Below are positions 46,144-55,871 of a stretch of 64,000 bases of DNA, piece after piece (the stretch's first letter is position 1; every line of letters starts with the position of its first letter). A model generated the notes under the pieces. That model was given only the letters and a program-made list of their open reading frames with translations, was not told the DNA's origin and ran no database searches. The position numbers and the translations under genes were made by a program. The stretch spans positions 1 through 64,000 of the forward strand of contig CALBMX010000066.1 of NCBI GenBank assembly GCA_937896235.1. Direction: 5' to 3'. This stretch comes from an uncultured bacterium. Lineage in GTDB: Bacteria; Planctomycetota; UBA1135; GCA-002686595.

Positions 46144-47427
46144 ATGAAACTTTTGATTCGCTTTCTTAGCACTAGCCTGTTTTTCGTCCTGACGGCAACC
46201 ATGGCGCAAGCCCAGAACGACGGATGTCGGAAGTGCGAGGAGCGGGGCGTCATTCCCTGTAAGCAGCACGATGACGAGATGCATATCTATGAACGTCAGG
46301 TTCAGTTTTGCTCCGTTGCGGCAGCTTGTAAGGAGTGCGCAGGGGCCCTGCTCGTGGACTGCGAGCGATGTGATGGGGGGCCTGACAGCCACTTGATTTC
46401 CGAGCGGCAAGAAGTGGTCCGGAGCTGGATGATTGACGAGCGGGTTGGGGCACATCTCGGCCGCGAGGTGCCCGTCATCGAGACTCCGCATTTTCTCCTA
46501 ATCGTTGATACGGGGACGTTGATCGAAACCAAGAAAAAGAAAGTGGATGGACATGTGGTTATGCACCGCGTGGCCAATGATGTTGAAGAGGTTGCGCGCC
46601 TTGTCGGGGAGCACTTTCTGCTTAAAGGGAGCGAGTCTAAAGAGGCCGGCCTTCTGCGCCGCGCCGCTGCGGCGTTTGCAGCGGGGGAGTACCTAGAGGA
46701 GGTGCTGCCACCGGAAGGGCCCGAATCTGAGCTTCCCGAGGCTGCGAGCCGAGACTACTTCAGCAAGATGCGAATGTGGATTTGGAAAAATCCCGACGAC
46801 CACCAGAGCGTGATGGCGAAGTTTTTGGGGAGCTCTTCAACGGGCGACTTCAAGATGTTGGGCAAGGACCCAGTCTTCTCGGTTTGGACGGAGAAAGAGT
46901 TCGCCACGGTGCCCGGCGTCAGGCGGCTCTTTACCCACAATGCGACACACATGCTGCTGTCGAACTTGTATCAAATGCTGTGGACCGGTGATCTCGGCGG
47001 CGGTTGGTTTGATGCCGGTTCGGCGCATTGGTACGAATACAAGATTCACGAGCTCAGCCTCAACTACTGCATCGAAGAGTCGACGGCTTCGCTTGATTTT
47101 CACGGCGGGGTTTGGCGTGCACCCATTCGCAAGTGGCTCAAAAAAGACGAGACGCGATTCCTGCCCGTTCTGCTCAGGGAAAACACGGGCGCCATGGAAT
47201 TGCCCGAGCAGGCTTTGTGTTGGAGTTTCTATGACTTTCTGGTCGCGAATCATGTCGAGACCCTCCCGATCCTCCAGAAGGGGCTGAAGCAGAAACAGGA
47301 GGCGCGCAAGCTGCTCACCGAAACATTGGGCATGCAGTTGCTCGCGATTGAAGAGGAGTGGCGAGCCTGGGTCGCTGCAACGTATCCGTTAAAAGGAGAT
47401 AAGCCGAAAGTGACGGTAGAGAAGTAG
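46144..47427 (+). CDS. Secreted Cys-rich protein with gluzincin-like (possibly inactive) domain
   Basis: Signal peptide, CxxC repeats (CRKCEERGVIPCKQH...CKECAG...CERCDGG), then HNATHMLL...GGWFDAGSAHWYE. Confidence 0.6.
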   Translation: MKLLIRFLSTSLFFVLTATMAQAQNDGCRKCEERGVIPCKQHDDEMHIYERQVQFCSVAAACKECAGALLVDCERCDGGPDSHLISERQEVVRSWMIDERVGAHLGREVPVIETPHFLLIVDTGTLIETKKKKVDGHVVMHRVANDVEEVARLVGEHFLLKGSESKEAGLLRRAAAAFAAGEYLEEVLPPEGPESELPEAASRDYFSKMRMWIWKNPDDHQSVMAKFLGSSSTGDFKMLGKDPVFSVWTEKEFATVPGVRRLFTHNATHMLLSNLYQMLWTGDLGGGWFDAGSAHWYEYKIHELSLNYCIEESTASLDFHGGVWRAPIRKWLKKDETRFLPVLLRENTGAMELPEQALCWSFYDFLVANHVETLPILQKGLKQKQEARKLLTETLGMQLLAIEEEWRAWVAATYPLKGDKPKVTVEK

Positions 47428-47496
47428 CAGTCCAAAAGGGAGAGTCGCCGTTAGTATGGAGAAACCCACTCCTCCTCTTCCGCATTTGATCTCGTC

Positions 47497-49017
47497 ATGA
47501 CTTTTTGGAATCCGCTGCTCTTCGCCCTCTCCTCCGCAACCCTTGTTTTGTGCGGGTCGGACGCCCTGTCACTCCAAGAAGCTCCTGCGACGGTCGAAGT
47601 GACTTCCGTTAGCTCCGAGGTCGACACGTCGTCCTCTTCGGATCGCGAAGTGACGATCAACGGCGAGGTCGTTGCTTATCGTGTAACCACCGGGACACAA
47701 CCCGTATGGGACGAGGATGGCGAGCCGATCGCGTCGATGTTCTACACCTACTACGAGCGCCTTGGGTTGCCTGATGGGACGGAGCGGCCGATCGTATTCT
47801 CATTCAACGGTGGGCCGGGCTCAGCTTCGGTTTGGATGCATATGGCCTACACGAGCCCAGTGCTTTTGAAGATTGATGACGAGGGGTATCCCGTTCAACC
47901 CTACGGTGTGCAGGGGAACCCTCACTCCATCTTGGACGTCGCTGACATCTTGTACGTCGATCCAGTCAATACGGGCTTTTCCCGCATCCTCGGCGATGCG
48001 GACCGCTCGCAATTTTTCGGTGTGAACGAAGATGTGAGCTACCTAGCCAAGTGGTTGGAGACGTTTGTCACAAGGCATGGTCGGTGGGCCGATCCCAAGT
48101 ACTTGATTGGTGAGTCCTATGGGACGACTCGCGTTTCGGGGTTGGCGAACGAGCTTCAGAGCTCCCATTGGATGTACCTGAATGGTGTTGTTTTGGTCTC
48201 TCCAACAGAGCTTGGTATCGATCGCGACGGGCCCGTCTCCGACGCGCTTTTCTTGCCTTACTATGCGGCAACGGCTTGGTTCCACAAGAAGTTGAGCAGG
48301 GACCTGCAAGCCAAAGATCTGGAAGTGCTGCTCCCCGAAGTCGAGGCGTTCACTTTAGACGAACTGCTACCCGCTTTAGCGCGAGGAGGCTCCCTCCCTG
48401 ACGCGGACCGCGAGCGGTTGAGCGCGCGTTATGCGAAGTACTCGGGACTCGATGTTGGGGCGGTTCGGCAGTACAACATGGCGATTCCGACATCGTTTTT
48501 CTGGAAGGAGCTACTGCGTGAAGAGGGGCTGACCGTGGGACGCTTGGACTCCCGCTATCGCGGCTTAGATCGAACGGACTCCGGAACGTCCCCCGATTTC
48601 GACCCAGCCCTCTCGTCCTGGAACCACGCCTTTGCGCCGGCGATCAACCTCTATCTTCGCGAGGACCTAGGCTACGAGACGGACCTTCAATATTGGCTGT
48701 TTGGGCCCGTTCACCCCTGGGATCGGGATGGTGACCGGACCGGGCGTTCTCTGCAAAGTGCCATGGCGCAAAATCCGTATTTGCACGTGATGGTGCAGTC
48801 GGGTTACTTCGACGGCGGTACGGATTATTTCAATGCCAAATACACGATGTGGAACATGGATCCCGCGGGTCGGTTTCAAGATCGTATGACGTGGAAGGGC
48901 TATCGCTCCGGGCACATGATGTATCTGCGGAAGCCCGACCTTGAGAAGTCGAACAACGACATTCGAGAGTTCATCAAGCGCACGACGACTGTGCCGGGGA
49001 CGCCAGCGAAGCGCTAA
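47497..49017 (+). CDS. S10 family serine carboxypeptidase
   Basis: FNGGPGSASVWMHM, IGESYGTTRVSGLA, catalytic His context GYRSGHMMYLRKPDL. Confidence 0.88.
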   Translation: MTFWNPLLFALSSATLVLCGSDALSLQEAPATVEVTSVSSEVDTSSSSDREVTINGEVVAYRVTTGTQPVWDEDGEPIASMFYTYYERLGLPDGTERPIVFSFNGGPGSASVWMHMAYTSPVLLKIDDEGYPVQPYGVQGNPHSILDVADILYVDPVNTGFSRILGDADRSQFFGVNEDVSYLAKWLETFVTRHGRWADPKYLIGESYGTTRVSGLANELQSSHWMYLNGVVLVSPTELGIDRDGPVSDALFLPYYAATAWFHKKLSRDLQAKDLEVLLPEVEAFTLDELLPALARGGSLPDADRERLSARYAKYSGLDVGAVRQYNMAIPTSFFWKELLREEGLTVGRLDSRYRGLDRTDSGTSPDFDPALSSWNHAFAPAINLYLREDLGYETDLQYWLFGPVHPWDRDGDRTGRSLQSAMAQNPYLHVMVQSGYFDGGTDYFNAKYTMWNMDPAGRFQDRMTWKGYRSGHMMYLRKPDLEKSNNDIREFIKRTTTVPGTPAKR

Positions 49018-49045
49018 CAGCCCTCGGCCGCTTCTGGGCCGCCAA

Positions 49046-49708
49046 CTAGAACCGCGGCGTGATCTGCACGTCGCGGTAGCGCACTGTGTTGCCATGGTCT
49101 TGCAGCATGAGGGGGCCATACTCAACAGCGTTGCCATCGCGCGCGCTGCCTGTGGGGCCAGAAACCTCTTGGTCGTCTTGGATCATGACACCGTTTTGCC
49201 AAACGGTTAGCCGCGCATTTGAGAGCACGAGGCCATCCGAGTCAAAATCGGGAGCCGTAAACTCGATTGCGTAGTGCTGCCACTCGCCAGGTGGCAAACA
49301 GACACTTTGTGAGGCAACGGAGACGTTGTAGATGGCGCCGCAGGTATCCAGCCCGGGTTCAATCCCGAAGCTGTCGAGGATTTGCACCTCGTACAAGCCC
49401 TGCATATAAACGCCGCTGTTACCACGTGCTTGCCCTTGGGCGTCTGGCATGTGCGGGGTCATAAAGTCGAGCTCGATAAGTGCGTCCCCAAAAAGCGCCT
49501 TGGTGATGATGTTTCCACTACCCGGTTTAACTTCGACCGCGCCATCACCCAAGGAAATCCACTCAGCGGGTCGACCATCTAGGTGGACCCAATTGGCCAC
49601 ATCCCCAGATTCACCGAAGGCAGCAAACGGGGCAATTGAAGGTGTCGCTGTGCAGGATGCGAGGGAGGCGGAAAGCGTAAGAGCTGTAAAAAGGGGATTG
49701 GTTCTCAT
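49046..49708 (-). CDS. DUF1080 (3-keto-disaccharide hydrolase-like) lipoprotein
   Basis: Lipobox SLASC; DALIELDFMTPHMPDAQGQARGNSGVYMQGLYEVQILDSFG; start at in-frame ATG 49708. Confidence 0.85.
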   Translation of the reverse strand: MRTNPLFTALTLSASLASCTATPSIAPFAAFGESGDVANWVHLDGRPAEWISLGDGAVEVKPGSGNIITKALFGDALIELDFMTPHMPDAQGQARGNSGVYMQGLYEVQILDSFGIEPGLDTCGAIYNVSVASQSVCLPPGEWQHYAIEFTAPDFDSDGLVLSNARLTVWQNGVMIQDDQEVSGPTGSARDGNAVEYGPLMLQDHGNTVRYRDVQITPRF

Positions 49709-49906
49709 GCGGTCATCGTAGCGCGAACATACCGGGCCGCACACTTTTGATCTGGGCAGCTAAGAAAAGGAGCTGCACCGACTGCGCTGCTCGGTCGCGC
49801 TTGTACGTCTCTATGGGATTGGGTGGCGGCTTTTTGGGGACCCGAGTACTTGCCCGGCACGGTACTTACCCGAGGCCGTAGCGCCCTCGGACTCTCCCAA
49901 AATCCC

Positions 49907-50331
49907 ATGAAGTACAGCACTCTCGCACTTCCCCTCCTTTTTGCACTACCGAGCTCCTCGCTCGCCAAGGCGCAAGCGGCCAGGAGGTTGTTGGGAGGTT
50001 CAGGGCTCAATCCGTGGGGTCTGCCATTGGCCGCGTCGACGTCTCCAAAAACGACAGGTGCCTCGCTTCCACCCGTGCTGCATCGAACCTAGATGTCAGC
50101 GACACCAGCGGCGCGCTCGATATGTTTATTCACGAGATAGCGAGCCGCGTACCCGAACTCATACGGACCGGATTCCTTGACAGCGTTTTTGTGAGCGGTG
50201 CAACTCTGAGCTGCACCGCGGCGATTGGTGTGTCCCTTGTTGGCCAAGGTGCGATGCCGTCGCCGTGGGGCTGCTCAATCAGAGCAAATTGGACGCGGTC
50301 TTTCCGATGGTTACAGGCGGGCTGGGACTAA
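49907..50331 (+). pseudogene. Decayed TolB/PD40-type beta-propeller secreted protein
   Basis: Signal-peptide-like MKYSTLALPLLFALPSSSLAKAQA in one frame; GRVDVSKNDRCLASTRAASNLDVSDTSGALDMFIHEIASR in another frame, resembling the repeat PSVSADGRYVAFxSxASNLVxGDTNGxxDVFVHDxxTG. Confidence 0.55.
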
Positions 50332-50496
50332 CCTCGAATTAAGTCTACCTGCATCTCTCTCTAGCGGCCCCCTTTGGACCCTGGGGCTCGATCTTGGCTC
50401 GAACTTGCCGACTTCAACCTGGAACGGCTACATCCTGTAAGCCTAGACGGCAGAGAGGAGGCCCTCTATTATCGCTTTGGCCAACAGCGGCGGGCG

Positions 50497-51702
50497 CTAC
50501 TGTGCAGCTTTTTTGTTGTCGCCAGGGCGTGGGCCCGGGAGGAACTCGGTTTCAAAATCACCATGGATTCCGCGCTCGATGGTCGCCATGGTCGCCCGGT
50601 TTCCAGCGCCGCTGAAATGTCCCGACCCATAGGCGGGGGGCTGGACGAAGAGTGTCGAGAGAGACGCCTGATTCCGCTTTGCGTACTGCCAGAGGTCAGA
50701 CCGTGTGGCCACGTAGGGCATGCCTAGCTTATCAAGAGTGCGGCGCACGAACTCCTCTTCACGATTCGGGACAGTTAGTGCGCGTGTGTCACTTTCCGAT
50801 TGGAAGAGCAGAACGAACCAGTCCACGCCAAGTGAATCTAGCTTGGCCTTGGCCTCTGAAAGCAGGAGCTCCGTGACCACTTCGATTTGGGCCTCGGCCC
50901 TCTCCTGTCCGAGCAACTTGTGCACCCACGCCTCGGGAAGTAGCTTCGTGCCATGGAGTAGCCCCCGCCAAGTTAGGCTTCCTACGCTAAGGGGGTGCTT
51001 TTCAAAAAATACAGACGGGTCATTTGTCTCAAGCTCGTGAAGCACAAGCTTGCCGTCTTCAGCAGTGAAGTAAGGCTTAGCCCACCCGCGAAAGTCTGCG
51101 CCGATACGATAGAGGTCGTCGGGCACAAGGAAGCTAAAGATTACGACTGGGTTGTGGTCGACGTACATGTCGACTGAATTGAGCATCATTAGGTAGGACT
51201 GACCCAAGCCGTAGCCACCAACGCCGTGATTGAAAAGTGCGTAGTCGTCTCCGGTTTCACTGCTCATGAAGAGTGCTTCATAGGACTCCTTCCATTCCGT
51301 GACCCCGCGCGCGAAGCTATCACCGTAGAGAACGACAGGTCGTCTGTTTACGGGAGGCGCGGCCGTGACTACCGAGTAATCCTCGCGGATGGTATTGGGC
51401 CGCCATCCCAGAATGGGGTCCGCGTTTGCAGGCACTCCCTCTCGTTGTACGTTTCGGTTCCACAGGTGGCTCAACTTCCAATAAGTCGAGTCGTACCTGT
51501 AGTTACTCCACAAATCTGGATCGCGAATTTCTTTGGTTGCCTTTACGATCGTAGGGTTCTCGCTGAACAGCAAGAAGTGCAGGCTTGCCTCGAGTAGCAC
51601 AATCGAAAGGCCAAAGGCGAGTGTGACTCGAAGGAGGAGCGCCTTCCAGGACCGTTTCGCTTTAGTGTTTGTTGTACCGAGTACTAATTCAGTGGCGGCC
51701 AT
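50497..51702 (-). CDS. Membrane-anchored SGNH-like hydrolase
   Basis: N-terminal TM; VVLYGDSFARGVTEW block; 401 aa. Confidence 0.65.
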   Translation of the reverse strand: MAATELVLGTTNTKAKRSWKALLLRVTLAFGLSIVLLEASLHFLLFSENPTIVKATKEIRDPDLWSNYRYDSTYWKLSHLWNRNVQREGVPANADPILGWRPNTIREDYSVVTAAPPVNRRPVVLYGDSFARGVTEWKESYEALFMSSETGDDYALFNHGVGGYGLGQSYLMMLNSVDMYVDHNPVVIFSFLVPDDLYRIGADFRGWAKPYFTAEDGKLVLHELETNDPSVFFEKHPLSVGSLTWRGLLHGTKLLPEAWVHKLLGQERAEAQIEVVTELLLSEAKAKLDSLGVDWFVLLFQSESDTRALTVPNREEEFVRRTLDKLGMPYVATRSDLWQYAKRNQASLSTLFVQPPAYGSGHFSGAGNRATMATIERGIHGDFETEFLPGPRPGDNKKAAQ

Positions 51703-51839
51703 GGGGGACTCGAAAGATAGAGATGCAGGCGTTTCGTGAGAGACGGGAGCGCAAAGCCTAACGGACGAGGCTCTAAAGCGGGACCCTAGAACTCCGCGCA
51801 GTATCTTTTCAGACAGCCGTTGGGGATGGGATGCCCGTG

Positions 51840-54344
51840 CTATTCCGCATTTCCGATACGGACGGACGTTGCATCACGAGACACAAAGTCGGCCATCGAT
51901 AGGGAGATTGTTCCCGCAGGAAGCACCTCACTTGGTCCAGCGACCCCTTCTGCATTGTGCCAAGTCAGCTTGAGATCGCCCTCGCCAAAGAGGCTCGGAT
52001 CTAGGTCGACCCGTGTCAACTTGACAAGCGTCTCCCCGCCTTTTCCAGGAATGTCATAGGTGTACTCAGGGATCGGGAACACGTGCCAGCCTCCACCCTC
52101 AGCTTCGGCAACTCGCTCGAGACCAACGGCTCCGTCGGTTGTGATGCCGAGTGCGGTTGAAGAGACGCCACGTCCGTCCATAAAGAGTCGGTTGGGTGCC
52201 TCGAGGGTCTGGATGATTCCGCTTTTCGTAGTCAGGATCGCTGCAGTGACTAAACCCGCGTGGGCCAGATTTCCATACGGTGCGATTCTCTCCGAGCGGC
52301 CTTTAGGTTGCCAGGCCTTGTCGGTGGTGTTGGCCCAAAGCTCGTCTCCGTTTTTCCAGGTGATGTGTAGGCGAACATCGCCGAGATTTAGGCCGCCCCC
52401 ATTTTGGAGCCACGCCGAGAGATCAAACTCGCGACCACGATCATCGACGTAGAGAATCGCCTCTAGCTCGCGATTCGGCTTAGAAAACTCCTGGAACAAA
52501 CTCATGCCGGACCACCAATCGCGCGCGCAGGTACCGGGGCGCGTTTTAGAGTACCACCAGCAGAAACCGGCGTTGCCATAGACGGCTGTCAGAGTTTGGT
52601 ACAGGTCGCGGTCGCCTGCTGTGTAGCTCTTTAGCATCGATGCCCTCAGGGGCATAAAGAACCTAGCGGGCAGGCCAATCCCAGCCCGAATGGAGATGTC
52701 GTGAATACGGCCAAGTGCGAAATGGGGCACGATCTCGACGTTCTTTCCGCTTTGGTCAAGACCTTGAGGGTCGGAGCGGATGTAAAACGCACCTGGCATC
52801 ACGTCAGCTAGACCAGCCCAGGTCACGTTGCCCCCGCCGAGGGAACCCTCACTAGCAATGGGGGAGCCGTGAATCGTGTGAAGGCGTCGAAGCACCTCGG
52901 TCAAGTCACCAAGTGATGTCCGCAAGAGGCCCCAGCCTTCGGTATCTCCGTCGAGGTCGACGTTGGGTAGCGTGGCTGCGAGAGAGTCCGTATAGGTACC
53001 CTGCGTTTGAAAGGCTTCGTGTATCTCGCCTTCCACCTCATCGATAAATTCAAGGGCCGCACTCGTCTTGAGATAAGTTCCACCTTTGGCTTCGGTGAGC
53101 GGATTCCCCGTTCCCGAAAGCATGCTCTTTCCGGCCAGGCCCTCGGAGTTGAACAGCCAGTTGTGGTGCATTCCCATGGCGTAGCCGGCGGCGCCGATCG
53201 CCTCTCTAAGTTTAAGCATCCCGTCCATGCCGCCCCATTGCTCGCGTGGGGGCATGACATTGTTTGGGTAGCCATTGTCGTAGCCGTCCTTTTGCCATTG
53301 TTTCATCCAGACATGCAGGTCTTGGACACCCATACTCGCCAAGGCGTTGATGTTCTCGGTGGCATCGGCGAACGGCGTGCAGCTTAAGGAGAGGTAATAG
53401 TAATCGCTAAAGCTCTCGCGCCCTTCGAGTGCTGGGCGGTCCATCGACGGCAGCACGTCGGTGAGCTCGGGACTCCAGGAGAGCCAGACTCTCTCTTGAA
53501 TGGTTCTGCGCTGCCCGCGGTCAGAGGCTAAGTAGCGCGCCGACTGGGAGTAGCGAATCTCGCCATCCTCGCCAACGTCACCTGTGTGGTGCGCGACTAA
53601 GTCAGAAGCATTGGAGAAGCCCGTGTCAAACCACGAGGTGAGGTAGTGGGGCTCTTCACGTCCGATCGCGACCGCAGCAACGGATGCGATGTCAAAGTAC
53701 GGGACGCGAAAGGCTGTGATCGACCCACTCCCTTTCCTGACAAGCACTCCGCCAAGATCGATTGCGGCCATCCCGCGGCGAGGCCCAGGGGGCCGGGTCA
53801 CCTCCATTCGCAGGGATTTCCCGAGCGCCGTAAGTCGAGTGGTTATGCCGTCGCGAAACGTGACGACCAGGCTGTCGCCGTCGAGAGCGAAGGACGTAGC
53901 CTCCAGTTTGTCACCAGCGCCATCAACTTTGGTTCCGTGCATTGGCTCGATGACCGCATTGCCCGATTCGATCGAGACGAGATCGAAGTACCCGTTGGGC
54001 TTTGGGTTGACCACCCAGGTAAACGCATCCTTGCCTCGTCCAACCCTCGCTTTATAAGTCCCACTCTTCTTCGCAAAGGGCGAGGCGGAACCCTCGAGGA
54101 GTGCACTTAGGGGCACCAGTGCCTCTGAGAATCGTCCATCGGCATCGGAGTGTTTTGCCGGTGGTGTCGTGGGCTTTTCTTGCGCCCTGCCGCGCTGCTC
54201 AACCTTTGGATGAGCAAGCGGCTCCGCGCGAAGGATCGGCGAAATGGCAATTAGCCTAGGCTTCGATGCATTGCACTGAAAAGCGAGAAGGAGCAGCGGA
54301 AGGAGACCGAACTGAAATCGTCGAGTGATCATGGAGGACATCAT
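51840..54344 (-). CDS. Large secreted protein, putative TIM-barrel glycosidase (DUF5696/GH101-like suspected)
   Basis: Lipobox-like leader (LLLLAFQC), beta-rich N-terminus, central barrel-like region (VQDLHVWMKQWQKDGYDNGYPN..., GTYTDSLAATLPNVDLD, SPIASEGSLGG), beta-rich C-terminus; family assignment tentative. Confidence 0.5.
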   Translation of the reverse strand: MMSSMITRRFQFGLLPLLLLAFQCNASKPRLIAISPILRAEPLAHPKVEQRGRAQEKPTTPPAKHSDADGRFSEALVPLSALLEGSASPFAKKSGTYKARVGRGKDAFTWVVNPKPNGYFDLVSIESGNAVIEPMHGTKVDGAGDKLEATSFALDGDSLVVTFRDGITTRLTALGKSLRMEVTRPPGPRRGMAAIDLGGVLVRKGSGSITAFRVPYFDIASVAAVAIGREEPHYLTSWFDTGFSNASDLVAHHTGDVGEDGEIRYSQSARYLASDRGQRRTIQERVWLSWSPELTDVLPSMDRPALEGRESFSDYYYLSLSCTPFADATENINALASMGVQDLHVWMKQWQKDGYDNGYPNNVMPPREQWGGMDGMLKLREAIGAAGYAMGMHHNWLFNSEGLAGKSMLSGTGNPLTEAKGGTYLKTSAALEFIDEVEGEIHEAFQTQGTYTDSLAATLPNVDLDGDTEGWGLLRTSLGDLTEVLRRLHTIHGSPIASEGSLGGGNVTWAGLADVMPGAFYIRSDPQGLDQSGKNVEIVPHFALGRIHDISIRAGIGLPARFFMPLRASMLKSYTAGDRDLYQTLTAVYGNAGFCWWYSKTRPGTCARDWWSGMSLFQEFSKPNRELEAILYVDDRGREFDLSAWLQNGGGLNLGDVRLHITWKNGDELWANTTDKAWQPKGRSERIAPYGNLAHAGLVTAAILTTKSGIIQTLEAPNRLFMDGRGVSSTALGITTDGAVGLERVAEAEGGGWHVFPIPEYTYDIPGKGGETLVKLTRVDLDPSLFGEGDLKLTWHNAEGVAGPSEVLPAGTISLSMADFVSRDATSVRIGNAE

Positions 54345-54446
54345 GACAAGGCGCCCTGGAAAGGGGTGAGAAACCTATCCTAGTGACCAGCGTGTTACGG
54401 AGCTTAGATCCGAACCCTTGTGGGCTCGCGAATTAGAGACAGCTAG

Positions 54447-54490
54447 CGCTCCGACTGTGAGCGCAGTCGGAGCGACCCCGGAGTGGGGTC
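54447..54490 (-). terminator. Tandem hairpins downstream of the fba/sORF transcript
   Basis: cgctccgactg-tgagcg-cagtcggagcg (11-bp stem) adjoining gacccc...ggggtc (6-bp stem). Confidence 0.55.
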
Positions 54491-54623
54491 AACTTAGACT
54501 GTGAAATAGAAGCATTACGAGGGGAGCACCAAACAGTCCAAACAGCAGGCAGCCGCCGTAGAGGAAAAAGTTCAACAGGCGGCGCTTCTCCTCCGCTTTC
54601 TCCTCGTCTCTCTCGATGCTCAT
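54489..54623 (-). CDS. 44-aa small membrane protein (sORF)
   Basis: Hand translation: MSIERDEEKAEEKRRLLNFFLYGGCLLFGLFGAPLVMLLFHSLS*; charged N-terminus plus one TM; immediately followed by hairpins; not in the supplied ORF track. Confidence 0.5.
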   Translation of the reverse strand: MSIERDEEKAEEKRRLLNFFLYGGCLLFGLFGAPLVMLLFHSLS

Positions 54624-54762
54624 TTCAGTTCCTTGGACGGGTGAGCGATGCAACCTTGCCGCGCACTCTTGGTTCGGCCCGCTCGGACCGCAAGGTGCGA
54701 AACGGATCGGTAAGCCAGGTGCAAGAAGTGCGCGGCGGGGTGTGAGCGCCTACGGTCGGCGC

Positions 54763-55791
54763 TTAAACGTTTGCGGTGTAGTACGAGATCATATCGCTGA
54801 GGCTCTTCATCTCAACGCCACCGGCATGGCCAGCGGAACCGAAGGACTTCATGCGGCTCGCTACGACTTCAGCCATGGCGACACGTGAGGGCTTCAGGTA
54901 GTCGCGTGGGTCAAAGGCGCTGGGCTCTTGCATGAGGAGCTTGCGGATCGCGCCCGTGATTGCCAGGCGGTTGTCCGTATCGACGTTGATCTTGCGGACA
55001 CCGTGCTTGATGCCCTCTTGGATATCGGAGACGGGGACACCATAGGTCTCTGGCATCTTGCCGCCGAACTCGTTGATGATGGCGATCAAGTGCTCGGGCA
55101 CACTCGAGCTGCCGTGCATAACCATGTGGCAGTTGGGCATGCGGCGGTGGATCTCGGCGATGACGTCCATGCGCAGAACCTTTCCCGTCGGCTTACTCTT
55201 GAACTTGTAGGCGCCGTGGCTCGTGCCAATGGCAACAGCGAGTGCATCGCAGCCGGTCTGCTCGACGAAATCCGCAGCCTCGCCGGGATCGGTCAGGTGC
55301 TCCTGGGCCTGCTCTTCGGAGAGTCCGGCACCTTGGCCGTCCTCGATACCGCCCAAGCAGCCGAGCTCGGCCTCGACGGTGACGCCGCGCGCGTGGGCAT
55401 AGTCGACGACCTCTTTCGTGACGCGGACGTTGTAGTCCCAACTTGCGGGTGTCTTGCCGTCCTCTTCCAAGCTGCCGTCCATCATGACGGACGTGAAGCC
55501 CATCTCGACTGCGCTGATGCAGGAGGCGGGCGAGTTGCCGTGGTCCAGGTGCATCGCGATCGGGATGTTCGGGTTCAACTCAGCGGCGGCCAGCATCAGG
55601 TGGCGCAGATAGTTGTCCTGGCTATACGCGCGAGCACCGCGCGAAGCTTGAACGATCACAGGCGAACCGGTCTCGCTCGCAGCCATCATGATGGCTTGGA
55701 TCTGCTCCATGTTGTTGACGTTGAAAGCGCCCACGCCGTAGTTGTTCTCGGCAGCGTGGTCCAGCATGACGCGCATCGGAATTATGGCCAT
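54763..55791 (-). CDS. fba: Class II fructose-bisphosphate aldolase
   Basis: GAFNVNNMEQIQA, HLDHG, VEAELGCLGGIEDG, HGSSSVP, KINVDTDNRLAITGAIRK. Confidence 0.96.
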   Translation of the reverse strand: MAIIPMRVMLDHAAENNYGVGAFNVNNMEQIQAIMMAASETGSPVIVQASRGARAYSQDNYLRHLMLAAAELNPNIPIAMHLDHGNSPASCISAVEMGFTSVMMDGSLEEDGKTPASWDYNVRVTKEVVDYAHARGVTVEAELGCLGGIEDGQGAGLSEEQAQEHLTDPGEAADFVEQTGCDALAVAIGTSHGAYKFKSKPTGKVLRMDVIAEIHRRMPNCHMVMHGSSSVPEHLIAIINEFGGKMPETYGVPVSDIQEGIKHGVRKINVDTDNRLAITGAIRKLLMQEPSAFDPRDYLKPSRVAMAEVVASRMKSFGSAGHAGGVEMKSLSDMISYYTANV

Positions 55792-55871
55792 GGAGTCAGT
55801 CTCTTAGATAGGGGGGGAGTGATTGTGAGTTGGTTGAAGCCAAAGATTACCCCTTGAGCGAGGCGTAGGGG

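Noticed and set aside
54928-55857. 309-aa plus-strand ORF antisense to fba
   Set aside because: Complete class II aldolase on the other strand; the long antisense frame reflects codon bias
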